The position numbers were made by a program, and so were the translations under genes. A DNA stretch of 5,243 nt. Source: Flavobacteriales bacterium. Its GTDB lineage: Bacteria > Bacteroidota > Bacteroidia > Flavobacteriales > UA16. This document shows, one piece after another, positions 1 to 5,243 of this stretch. How positions within the stretch are numbered: the first letter of the stretch is position 1; every line of letters starts with the position of its first letter. The notes below the pieces were generated by a model. The model saw only the letters and a list, made by a program, of their open reading frames with translations, had not been told where the DNA came from and searched no databases. The stretch is from assembly GCA_002683735.1 (NCBI GenBank), contig NYTZ01000116.1:1-5243 (forward strand). The letters are read 5' to 3'.

Positions 1-725
1 TCCATGTCGAGGGGGTCGTAAACGCCCTCGACCATTTCGACATCTTCTCGGAGTTGTGTAGCGTGGTCCTCGCCGACGAGCTCATCGATGGAGGGGTCGT
101 CCAGTCCGGAAATGTTGAGCAGATCCTCCGTCACGCGCTGCTTGTCGCTCTGAAAGAGACGGAGCGTGCTGTCAAACAAGTTGTAAACGCCTTGGAAGGT
201 GTGCCCCTGGCTGATGGGCCAGGAGAGCGGACGCACCTTGATGTTGAGTTTCTCCTCGAGTTCGTCGAGCAAATCGAAGCCGTCGCGTCCCTCGAGGTCC
301 ATCTTGTTGATGAAGATGATGACGGGGGTGTCGCGCATCCGGCAGACTTCCATGAGGCGCTCGGTCTGTGCTTCCACGCCTTTGACGCAATCGATGACGA
401 GGATGACACTGTCCACGGCCGTGAGTGTGCGGTAGGTGTCCTCGGCAAAGTCCCGGTGACCAGGGGTGTCGAGCAGATTCACCAGGCAGTTCTGGTACTC
501 GAACGCCATGACGGAGGTGGCCACGGAAATGCCCCGTTGCCGCTCGATTTCCATGAAGTCCGATGCGGCGGTCTTGGTGATTTTATTGGACTTGACGGCA
601 CCCGCCGTCTGGATGGCCCCACCAAACAGCAGGAACTTCTCCGTGAGGGTGGTTTTGCCAGCGTCCGGGTGGCTGATGATGGCGAAGGTCTTTCGCCGTG
701 CGATTTCCTGGGTCAATGCGGCCAT
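1..725 (-). CDS. prfC: Peptide chain release factor 3 (RF3), N-terminal GTPase part; 3' end outside window
   Basis: RF3 is a cytosolic translational GTPase that recycles class I release factors RF1/RF2 from the ribosome after termination. The first 241 codons are present and open to the window edge. The G domain is complete in its key motifs: P-loop SHPDAGKTT at residues 18-26, the switch I region with [14 protein letters not shown] around 58-71 (typical of RF3), switch II DTPGH at 86-90, and NKMD at 140-143. Residues 45-57 ([13 protein letters not shown]) also follow the RF3 pattern and separate it from EF-G. RF3 is usually about 520-530 residues, so slightly over half is missing. The ATG at 725-723 starts the family-conserved N-terminus and lies 12 bases after the glycosyltransferase stop. 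A TAATTTTG box at 740-733 may be its promoter. Nothing suggests damage; the truncation is only the window edge. Confidence 0.96.
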   Translation of the reverse strand, partial: MAALTQEIARRKTFAIISHPDAGKTTLTEKFLLFGGAIQTAGAVKSNKITKTAASDFMEIERQRGISVATSVMAFEYQNCLVNLLDTPGHRDFAEDTYRTLTAVDSVILVIDCVKGVEAQTERLMEVCRMRDTPVIIFINKMDLEGRDGFDLLDELEEKLNIKVRPLSWPISQGHTFQGVYNLFDSTLRLFQSDKQRVTEDLLNISGLDDPSIDELVGEDHATQLREDVEMVEGVYDPLDM

Positions 726-732
726 GGGCGCA

Positions 733-740
733 CAAAATTA
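733..740 (-). promoter_or_regulatory. Candidate Bacteroidota -7 box (TAATTTTG) of prfC
   Basis: TAATTTTG is an exact match to the Bacteroidota -7 consensus TAnnTTTG and stands out in GC-rich surroundings. It ends 7 bases before the prfC ATG, and its first three bases are the TAA stop of the glycosyltransferase gene. No good TTTG -33 element is visible; the nearest candidate is CTTCTTCG at 770-763, 22 bases upstream. If it is used, transcription would begin at or very near the start codon. This is a motif match only. Confidence 0.5.
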
Positions 741-1913
741 GCGCTCCTTCATGCTCCCGGTGCGAAGAAGCTCATTCCAGAGCTGAACCACCTCTGAACG
801 CCGGTGATGGGCGATGTAGGGTTTGCCCGCTTCGATGCGTTCAGGCATGATTTCAGCGTGGTTGCGCAGCTCCATGAGTTTCGTGGCGAGGGTCTCCGCG
901 TCATCGGCTGGGAAAGTCCAGCCGCGGCCATCGGCGAGGATTTCGGCTGTGCCCCCCGCGTCCGTGCCCATGATGGCGCACCCGGAAGCCATGGCCTCCA
1001 AGGTCACCGAGCCAACACTCTCCTGCTGTGAGCACACGGCCACGACGTCAGCGGCAACGAAGGCGGCCCGCGGGAAGGTCATGTAAGGGCGAAAATGCAC
1101 GCGCCACTGGAGTTCCTTTTGGCGGACCAGTTGTCGAACCTCATCAAAGTAATCGCTGAACTCGTCCAGCGTGGGGTCGCCGACGATCAGAACGTGGGCA
1201 TCTGGCGGCATCTCGGCAAGGGCCCTGATCAACGTCGTCTGGCCTTTCTTACGGTCGATGCGGCCTACCAAGGTGATCACGAAAGACTCCTGCGAGAGAC
1301 CGAGGTCCAGACGGCACTGTCGCCGGTATTGAGCGCCAGCCGGGCGAGGTTCAAACCACCCGTCGTCCAGACCGAGGGGGATGACGTGGGTTTCTTCCGG
1401 GCGAATTGAAGTCCGGGTGTTGACCTGATTCTTCAGCCACTTCAAGGGGGACACCCATGCGTCGACGGCTCCAAAGCGAAAGCGGTGGTAAGGTGACTTT
1501 TTGGGCCGAGGAATCTGCATGCCCTGCTGAAACAGGAGCTGGGTCTTGCCCCCGAGAAGTCGAACAATGCGCCGCGCCAGAGCTGAGGCATCCAAGTCTT
1601 TGGGGTCCCTGATCCAGAGCCAGTCAGCCCTGTAGCGAATCAATCGGGTGGCGCGGTGGATGGCCGTCGCCACTGCGAAATATTTCGAACTCTGGCGAAC
1701 CGTACGACAGTCCAAGGTCAAGCCCTTGCCCTCTTCCCCTTGGATGTAGGCCATGGCGGCTTTGTGCAAAGGGGAATCGGCCACACACAGCAGGCGTACG
1801 ATGTGCCCTTCTTTGGCCATCCATCGGGCGTGCCGAAACAGGTTCATTTCCAGTCCTCCCCAGCCTCCGGAGGTGGAGAGCAGCACCAGCCGCAGGGGGT
1901 CCTTTTCCATCAT
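738..1913 (-). CDS. GT4 family glycosyltransferase (GT-B fold)
   Basis: Predicted cytosolic or membrane-associated glycosyltransferase of 391 residues that would move a sugar from a nucleotide-sugar donor to an acceptor that cannot be named from sequence. The N-terminal Rossmann-like half opens with LRLVLLSTSGGWGGLEMN (residues 7-24), the glycine-rich acceptor-side loop of GT4 enzymes. The C-terminal half has IPLGLD (178-183), the VGRIDRKKG donor-binding strand and loop (216-224), LIVGD (242-246), and the E-x7-E motif E298...E306 within ESVGSVTLEAMASG, followed by GTDAGGTAEIL (316-326). Length and motif order are normal for the family. There is no signal peptide or clear membrane helix. The ATG at 1913 (an ATG-ATG pair, so 1910 is possible) lies one base after the SDR stop with no Shine-Dalgarno, which suggests translational coupling in an SDR-glycosyltransferase operon. 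A role in lipopolysaccharide, capsule or other surface glycans is inferred only from the family. Confidence 0.88.
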   Translation of the reverse strand: MMEKDPLRLVLLSTSGGWGGLEMNLFRHARWMAKEGHIVRLLCVADSPLHKAAMAYIQGEEGKGLTLDCRTVRQSSKYFAVATAIHRATRLIRYRADWLWIRDPKDLDASALARRIVRLLGGKTQLLFQQGMQIPRPKKSPYHRFRFGAVDAWVSPLKWLKNQVNTRTSIRPEETHVIPLGLDDGWFEPRPAGAQYRRQCRLDLGLSQESFVITLVGRIDRKKGQTTLIRALAEMPPDAHVLIVGDPTLDEFSDYFDEVRQLVRQKELQWRVHFRPYMTFPRAAFVAADVVAVCSQQESVGSVTLEAMASGCAIMGTDAGGTAEILADGRGWTFPADDAETLATKLMELRNHAEIMPERIEAGKPYIAHHRRSEVVQLWNELLRTGSMKER

Positions 1914-1914
1914 G

Positions 1915-2646
1915 TCAGGCGAGGTCGGGTCGGAGCGTAATGTCGGAAATCACGCCCTTGCCCCGGTGCTCGATGGCGAGCAGGACATGCTCGGCGATGA
2001 AGCTGGGGCGCATGCCTTTTTTGAAGTTGGGCCGGTACTGGTTGAGCAATTCAGTGTCGCGGGTCTGCTCGATGAAATCCGTGTCCACGGCACCTGGGCA
2101 GATGGTGGTGGAGGCCACTTTCCCCTTAAGGTCTTGTCGGATGGCTTCTCCCATGGCAAGCACGGCGTGCTTGGTGGCGCAATAGATGCCGCTGAAGGCA
2201 AACACGTTGCGCGAAGCCACCGAGCCGATGAAGATGACGAGGCCTTTGGCGGCGATCAAATGAGGCAGGGCCGTGTGCACAGTGGTCAGCACGCCATTGA
2301 TGTTGACCTCCACCATGGTGTGCCAGTCCTGCAGGTCGGCTTCCGCGAGGTTGGCGAAAATGCCGAGCCCGGCATTGGGGACCACCACGTCGAGTTGGCC
2401 AAACCGGGCCACGCAATCTGCGATGGCGTCAGACTGAGCTTGGACATCCGTGACATCCATGGTCGCAATGTGGATGCGGCCTTGCTGGCCGGCCGGCAAA
2501 TTGTCGCGCAGGGCCTGCAGTCGGTCCAGACGGCGGGCCGTGGCGTAGACCTTGTGGCCACGCTCCACGAGCAGTTGGGCGGTGGCGGCGCCGATGCCGC
2601 TGCTGGCGCCGGTCAGGAAGACGACGGAGGAGGAAGGGTCAGGCAT
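1915..2646 (-). CDS. Classical short-chain dehydrogenase/reductase (SDR), probably NADP(H)-dependent
   Basis: Single-domain Rossmann-fold oxidoreductase of the classical SDR family, closest in pattern to YdfG-like 3-hydroxy acid dehydrogenases. With the ATG at 2646 it has 243 residues. Motifs are TGASSGIG (12-19, dinucleotide binding), DVT (64-66), NAG (91-93), Asn115, and the catalytic set Ser142, Tyr155 and Lys159 (YxxxK, with Ser 13 residues before Tyr as in YdfG), then CPGAVDT (183-189). The two arginines ending strand beta-2 (residues 38-39) favour NADP(H) over NAD(H). The substrate is unknown. An in-frame GTG at 2655 would add three residues. ATG 2646 is preferred because the GTG overlaps a TAACTTG promoter-like box and the glycine-rich motif already sits close to the N-terminus. 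The stop is one base from the downstream glycosyltransferase start, so the two are probably co-transcribed. Confidence 0.92.
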   Translation of the reverse strand: MPDPSSSVVFLTGASSGIGAATAQLLVERGHKVYATARRLDRLQALRDNLPAGQQGRIHIATMDVTDVQAQSDAIADCVARFGQLDVVVPNAGLGIFANLAEADLQDWHTMVEVNINGVLTTVHTALPHLIAAKGLVIFIGSVASRNVFAFSGIYCATKHAVLAMGEAIRQDLKGKVASTTICPGAVDTDFIEQTRDTELLNQYRPNFKKGMRPSFIAEHVLLAIEHRGKGVISDITLRPDLA

Positions 2647-2654
2647 GAAGGTCA

Positions 2655-2661
2655 CAAGTTA
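2655..2661 (-). promoter_or_regulatory. Candidate -7-like box (TAACTTG) of the SDR-glycosyltransferase unit
   Basis: TAACTTG resembles the Bacteroidota -7 element TAnnTTTG with one T missing. It lies between the hydrolase stop and the SDR ATG, ending 8 bases before ATG 2646. CTTCTTCG at 2690-2683 lies 21 bases upstream, nearly the same arrangement as before prfC. The match is imperfect. Confidence 0.3.
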
Positions 2662-2671
2662 GCTCCCGCGC

Positions 2672-4228
2672 TCAGTGCCCTACGAAGAAGGTGAGCCGGG
2701 AAGCCGTGCCTTCTGACGTGGTCAGCCGGCCCACATGCCAGCCGAATTCGAGTGGGCCGACTTCCAACCTCAAAACATCGGCCTGTCCATGGTCCATCAC
2801 TTGGCATTCTGCCACCTTCCGGCCATCGAGACGCAACAGGTCAAACGCCGCAAAGCCGATGTCGGCGCCGCCCAAGTGCAGAAGGGTGTCGCCGACCCTT
2901 GGTTGACCCAAAAGGTGCACTGCTTGCGCTTTGACGTCAGGTACACCCGAGGCTTGACAGGCAAGAAAGTCAGCGCGTAGGGCTGTGAAGACATCCTGTT
3001 CGATCTGGTAGTATCCGCTGGCCGGGCCAACCGAATAGCCATCCCATTTGCCATTGGTCGCAAAGCAGAAGGACCATGATCCGTCCGGGGTCGCGTAAGC
3101 ATCGCTGATGAGGCCATATGCTTCCCCTGGGTGACCGATGAAAGGCGACACGGTGACATCGGGGAGGATTTCATCCGCTCCTAGTCCGCTGGCCGCCCGG
3201 TGCACCCCTCGGCCCCAGCTGTTGAAGAGCCCGTAGTAATTGTTGCCATTGCCTCCGTCATAGGCCCACTTCTCTTCGTGCAAGGCCGCAAGGGAGCCGG
3301 CAGACAAGAAGGGCAGGACTTGACCGTCTGCCCCAGCCGCTTCGCCGGCACTCCACAAGCGGGCCAGTACCGTCAAGTCGCGCGCACTGATTCGGAGGCC
3401 GCCTTGGGGGCTGAAGCAAACGGCGCTGGTGCCTGGCAGGTAGGGCGTCCAATCCGGTCCCATGGGCATGACGCCCTCGAATTGATCCGCCTGTGGTGTC
3501 CACTCGCCTGAGGATTGACGGTAGAGCACCGCGAGATCGTTGATGTTGTCGAGTTGTTGGACCCGGTAGCCCGCATCCAGGCCGTAGGGCGCGAACAGCA
3601 GCTCGTCCATGAGCAGGTCGAACCGCACGCCCGTGGCCGCTTCCATGACTGTGGCGAGAACCCCGAAGTTGAGGTTGGCGTATTGGAACCAAATGCCGGG
3701 CTCTGAATTCCCCCACATGTTGTCGGTGTAATAGTTGCCGGCTTCCGACAGCACTTCGGAAAGTGCTGGTACTGAGGGGATATTGGCGTAGCTGGCGTTG
3801 AGGAAATCGCCGTACCCGTCTCCATCCCGGATTCCGGAGGTGTGGGTCAACAGGTGTTCCAATGTCAAGGCGATGTCGGGATGGTCGGGATGGACCGGAG
3901 GCGTGTCCATGTAGTGGGACAAGGGCGCAGCATAGTCGAGGGTGCCGGAATCCACGAGTTTGGCCACGGCCAGGGCCACCACGGCCTTGCTGATGGAGGC
4001 CATGCGAAATGTGGTTTCGGAGGTCACGGGCAAGTTCCGCTCGATGTCCCGGAGTCCAACGTGCGCTTCCATCTGAAGGGTTTCCCCACAACGGCTTACT
4101 ACGCTCATGCCGGCCAGTTCATGGGATTCGGAGATGGCTTCAAAGACGTCGGTCTGGGACTGAAGTCCAGGCACGTTGAAGAGGGCAAGTATGCCCAGGA
4201 AAAACAGGGGGGAAGGCCGCACTTTCAC
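2672..4228 (-). CDS. Secreted serine hydrolase, class C beta-lactamase / penicillin-binding-protein-like fold, with T9SS-like C-terminal domain
   Basis: Predicted exported active-site serine enzyme of 518 residues. Residues 1-24 form a signal peptide (basic start, hydrophobic core around 8-20, probable cleavage near LQS-QT); there is no lipobox cysteine. The catalytic domain (about 28-424) has SISK at 78-81 (nucleophile Ser78, Lys81), the tyrosine motif Tyr183-Ala-Asn185, and HPG at 366-368 where beta-lactamases have KTG. LEHLLTHTSG at 123-132 is also typical of this family. Members include esterases, D-aminopeptidases, DD-peptidases and true beta-lactamases. The HxG form fits an esterase or peptidase better than antibiotic resistance, but the substrate cannot be told. 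Residues about 432-518 form a separate beta-rich tail resembling a type A T9SS sorting domain. The start is GTG at 4228-4226, chosen because it gives the complete signal peptide; a TAATTTTC box lies 5 bases upstream. The gene begins 18 bases after apaG. Confidence 0.9.
   Translation of the reverse strand: MKVRPSPLFFLGILALFNVPGLQSQTDVFEAISESHELAGMSVVSRCGETLQMEAHVGLRDIERNLPVTSETTFRMASISKAVVALAVAKLVDSGTLDYAAPLSHYMDTPPVHPDHPDIALTLEHLLTHTSGIRDGDGYGDFLNASYANIPSVPALSEVLSEAGNYYTDNMWGNSEPGIWFQYANLNFGVLATVMEAATGVRFDLLMDELLFAPYGLDAGYRVQQLDNINDLAVLYRQSSGEWTPQADQFEGVMPMGPDWTPYLPGTSAVCFSPQGGLRISARDLTVLARLWSAGEAAGADGQVLPFLSAGSLAALHEEKWAYDGGNGNNYYGLFNSWGRGVHRAASGLGADEILPDVTVSPFIGHPGEAYGLISDAYATPDGSWSFCFATNGKWDGYSVGPASGYYQIEQDVFTALRADFLACQASGVPDVKAQAVHLLGQPRVGDTLLHLGGADIGFAAFDLLRLDGRKVAECQVMDHGQADVLRLEVGPLEFGWHVGRLTTSEGTASRLTFFVGH
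2675..2935 (-). other. C-terminal T9SS-like (type A) sorting domain of the serine hydrolase
   Basis: Residues about 432-518 of the hydrolase follow the catalytic domain and match the layout of type A T9SS C-terminal domains: a short strand region, then AFDLLRLDGRKVAE (461-474, comparable to the 'vyDllGrkV' segment of the family), a spacer, LRLEVGPLEFGWHVGRLTT (486-504, comparable to 'l.gLpaGvYlvrl'), and a final strand RLTFFVGH at the extreme C-terminus. The usual Gly-x-Tyr is replaced by Gly-Trp-His and the end is VGH rather than a basic residue, so the domain is diverged. In known T9SS cargo this domain directs crossing of the outer membrane and is then removed. Confidence 0.6.
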
Positions 4229-4233
4229 GGCCC

Positions 4234-4241
4234 GAAAATTA
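4234..4241 (-). promoter_or_regulatory. Candidate -7 box (TAATTTTC) of the serine hydrolase gene
   Basis: TAATTTTC differs from TAnnTTTG only in the last base and shares seven of eight bases with the prfC box. It lies in the 18-base gap after the apaG stop and ends 5 bases before the GTG start. A TTG lies 18 bases upstream of the box (4262-4260), near the spacing expected for a -33 element, although it falls inside the apaG coding sequence. Confidence 0.4.
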
Positions 4242-4246
4242 AGGTG

Positions 4247-4657
4247 TCAGGACAATGCCCAAGGGGCTTCGAGCTGAAAGGTGGGAATGGTCACTTCAAA
4301 AGGGAGATGGCGTCCGGGGATTTGGCAGGTCTGAACGATGTAACTGCCCCCCATGGTGCCGAATTCGCTCTTCAGGTCGCAGGCACTGTCGTATTCGAAT
4401 ACACGACCCGGCAAGATCTCAGGTTGCACACCGACGACCCCGTTGCCCATGACCTTGCGGCGCTGTCCCATCGCATCCACGATGGTCCATTTCCGCTTCA
4501 AAACCCGAATGGTGGAAGCGCTACGATTCTCAATCACAACGCGGTAGGAAAAGATAAAGCGCTGGTCTTCCGGGCGTGAGAATTCGGGTTCGAATCTGCT
4601 GCGGACGTGGACACGGATGCCCTCCGTCGTGGCCCGGTAGATCTTGGCGTGACTCAT
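4247..4657 (-). CDS. apaG: ApaG family protein (Co2+/Mg2+ efflux-associated)
   Basis: A complete ApaG domain protein of 136 residues, close to the family norm of about 125-130. ApaG is a small cytosolic protein with a fibronectin type III-like beta sandwich. It is annotated as linked to Co2+ resistance and Mg2+ efflux in enterobacteria, but its biochemical role is unsettled. The sequence shows FSYRVVIENRS (36-46), KRKWTIVDAMG (54-64), the signature GxGxxG as G71-N-G-V-V-G76 followed by VQPEILPG, YDSACDLKSEFGTMGGSY (89-106), and the closing FEVTIPTFQLEAP (120-132). All these blocks have direct counterparts in the family. The start is ATG 4657; an overlapping ATG at 4662-4660 is out of frame. 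It lies between the DUF5103 gene and the hydrolase on the same strand. I recall DUF5103-apaG neighbours in other Flavobacteriia, which would fit, but cannot check here. Confidence 0.95.
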   Translation of the reverse strand: MSHAKIYRATTEGIRVHVRSRFEPEFSRPEDQRFIFSYRVVIENRSASTIRVLKRKWTIVDAMGQRRKVMGNGVVGVQPEILPGRVFEYDSACDLKSEFGTMGGSYIVQTCQIPGRHLPFEVTIPTFQLEAPWALS

Positions 4658-4661
4658 GCCA

Positions 4662-4693
4662 TTAATTTACCCAAAAAGACGACGAAAGCCAAA
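4662..4693 (-). promoter_or_regulatory. Weak candidate promoter of apaG
   Basis: The 46-base gap before apaG is AT-rich. TTTG at 4693-4690 is followed after 20 bases by TAAATTAA at 4669-4662, which keeps four of the six fixed positions of TAnnTTTG. The spacing fits a Bacteroidota -33/-7 pair, and the start codon follows 4 bases after the second box. The box match is poor, so read-through from the upstream gene is equally possible. Confidence 0.25.
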
Positions 4694-4703
4694 TAATGTT
4701 CGG

Positions 4704-5243
4704 TTAGTTGAAGTCAAGGGCTTCGAAGCCGATGATGCGGTCCTCGCCGTCCGGTGCAGGGGCATGAACCCACACGTGGTATCGGTTGGGGGTCCCACTG
4801 TGGCTGCCTTCAAATCGAGTGTAAGAGGGGTCGTCCCCTTCGATGAGGTATTGGTAGTCGACCCAGCCCTGCTTCAGTTGCGTGGTGAGCCGGTACTCGG
4901 AATTCTCCGGGTCAAAGTCCATCCTGAATGCCGGGTCGATGTCCCAGCCGGACAGGGCACCAAAGACATACACGTCCGGTGCATCTCCAAAATCCCGGTG
5001 TTGCAGTCGAAACGTCACGTCGAGGTAGTCCGAGGTCAGTTCCACATCATCAAAACGGTCGTTGTGCACCGTGAAGGCGCCTTTCAGGTCAGGTCGTGAT
5101 GTCTGCAGCTTGAACCGGCGCGAGGCATCCTGTCCAAGCCGAAAGCGCCAGGGCAGACCTTGGGCGGCATCTGGTTCGGTCATGCGGTCAATGCCAGGGG
5201 CGAGGTAAGCCAGCGATTTGAGGTCTGCCGAGCGCCAGCGGTC
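4704..5243 (-). CDS. Type IX secretion system plug-like protein (DUF5103 family), C-terminal part; 5' end outside window
   Basis: The last 179 codons of a gene whose reading frame stays open to the window edge. An in-frame ATG at 5183 is probably internal, because the 20 residues before it (starting DRWRSADLKS) also fit the family. DUF5103 proteins are Bacteroidota-specific, usually about 400 residues, and were identified as a plug protein bound to the SprA outer-membrane translocon of the type IX secretion system. Recognisable blocks, numbered from the first visible residue, are SADLKSL (5-11), YLDVTFRL (73-80), DVYVFGALSGW (90-100) followed by AFRMDFDPENSEY (105-117), LKQGWVDYQYLIEG (123-136), FEGSHSGTPNRYHVWVH (144-160) and the terminal DRIIGFEALDFN (168-179). 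The beta-sandwich part around 85-136 resembles carbohydrate-binding folds. Any signal peptide would be outside the window. The stop lies 46 bases upstream of apaG. Confidence 0.88.
   Translation of the reverse strand, partial: DRWRSADLKSLAYLAPGIDRMTEPDAAQGLPWRFRLGQDASRRFKLQTSRPDLKGAFTVHNDRFDDVELTSDYLDVTFRLQHRDFGDAPDVYVFGALSGWDIDPAFRMDFDPENSEYRLTTQLKQGWVDYQYLIEGDDPSYTRFEGSHSGTPNRYHVWVHAPAPDGEDRIIGFEALDFN

Noticed and set aside
744..749. AAGGAG as a Shine-Dalgarno for prfC
   Set aside because: It lies 18 bases before the ATG, too far to act as a ribosome binding site, and encodes the end of the glycosyltransferase.
54..797. Plus-strand open frame of 247 codons opposite prfC
   Set aside because: It is an antisense shadow of the well-conserved RF3 reading frame, runs past the prfC start into the end of the glycosyltransferase gene, and encodes no recognisable motif. 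Long antisense frames are common in GC-rich genes.
1753..2694. Plus-strand open frame of 313 codons opposite the SDR and parts of its neighbours
   Set aside because: Low-complexity Gly/His/Asp/Val-rich translation, no domain, spans three real genes on the other strand whose motifs are intact.
3258..4091. Alternative minus-strand frame of 277 codons inside the hydrolase gene
   Set aside because: Arg/Pro/His-rich out-of-frame translation; the hydrolase frame carries the signal peptide and all catalytic motifs without interruption.
2672..4228. Antibiotic-resistance beta-lactamase
   Set aside because: The fold is shared, but the KTG motif is replaced by HPG and the protein has a long C-terminal export-like domain, so a resistance role is not supported.
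3842..4579. Plus-strand open frame of 245 codons across the hydrolase start and apaG
   Set aside because: It crosses two confidently identified genes in antisense and shows a His/Gly-rich composition typical of a shadow frame.
4682..4733. Possible terminator hairpin after the DUF5103 gene (CGAAGCC pairing with GGCTTTCG)
   Set aside because: The arms are short and imperfect, the loop is nearly 30 bases and starts within the coding end; no run of T directly follows the stem.
1..5243. Defence island, mobile element, CRISPR or other new multi-gene system
   Set aside because: Every stretch is accounted for by six compact, ordinary chromosomal genes; I saw no repeats, transposase, integrase, tRNA or attachment-site signals.

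Overview
The window looks like a stretch of chromosome from a GC-rich member of the Bacteroidota. Three things point there. The partial gene at the right edge belongs to the DUF5103 / type IX secretion (T9SS) plug family, which is largely confined to this phylum. The serine hydrolase ends in a T9SS-like sorting domain. The gene starts lack usable Shine-Dalgarno sequences, and several carry AT-rich boxes resembling the Bacteroidota -7 promoter element TAnnTTTG. The genus cannot be named from the sequence.

All six genes lie on the minus strand and are packed head to tail, so transcription runs from right to left. In that order they are: the 3' part of a T9SS plug-like (DUF5103) gene (5243-4704, cut by the window edge); apaG (4657-4247); a secreted class C beta-lactamase-fold serine hydrolase with a degenerate T9SS-type C-terminal domain (4228-2672); a classical short-chain dehydrogenase/reductase (2646-1915); a GT4 family glycosyltransferase whose start lies one base after the SDR stop (1913-738); and the 5' part of prfC, peptide-chain release factor 3 (725-1, cut by the window edge). 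Gaps between genes are 46, 18, 25, 1 and 12 bases. No intergenic stretch is long enough to hide another gene, and I see no RNA gene, mobile element, repeat array or CRISPR.

Tight packing does not have to mean one operon. Candidate TAnnTTTG-like boxes sit 4-8 bases before the starts of apaG, the hydrolase, the SDR and prfC, but none precedes the glycosyltransferase. The simplest reading is separate units for apaG, the hydrolase and prfC, plus an SDR-glycosyltransferase operon. If the boxes are real promoters, the transcripts would be leaderless or nearly so. Functionally the window mixes housekeeping (RF3, ApaG) with cell-envelope and secretion functions (T9SS plug, T9SS-tailed hydrolase, glycosyltransferase). 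I found no clear new multi-gene system. The most interesting points are the repeated promoter/start architecture and the hydrolase with a likely T9SS tail encoded two genes from a T9SS component.
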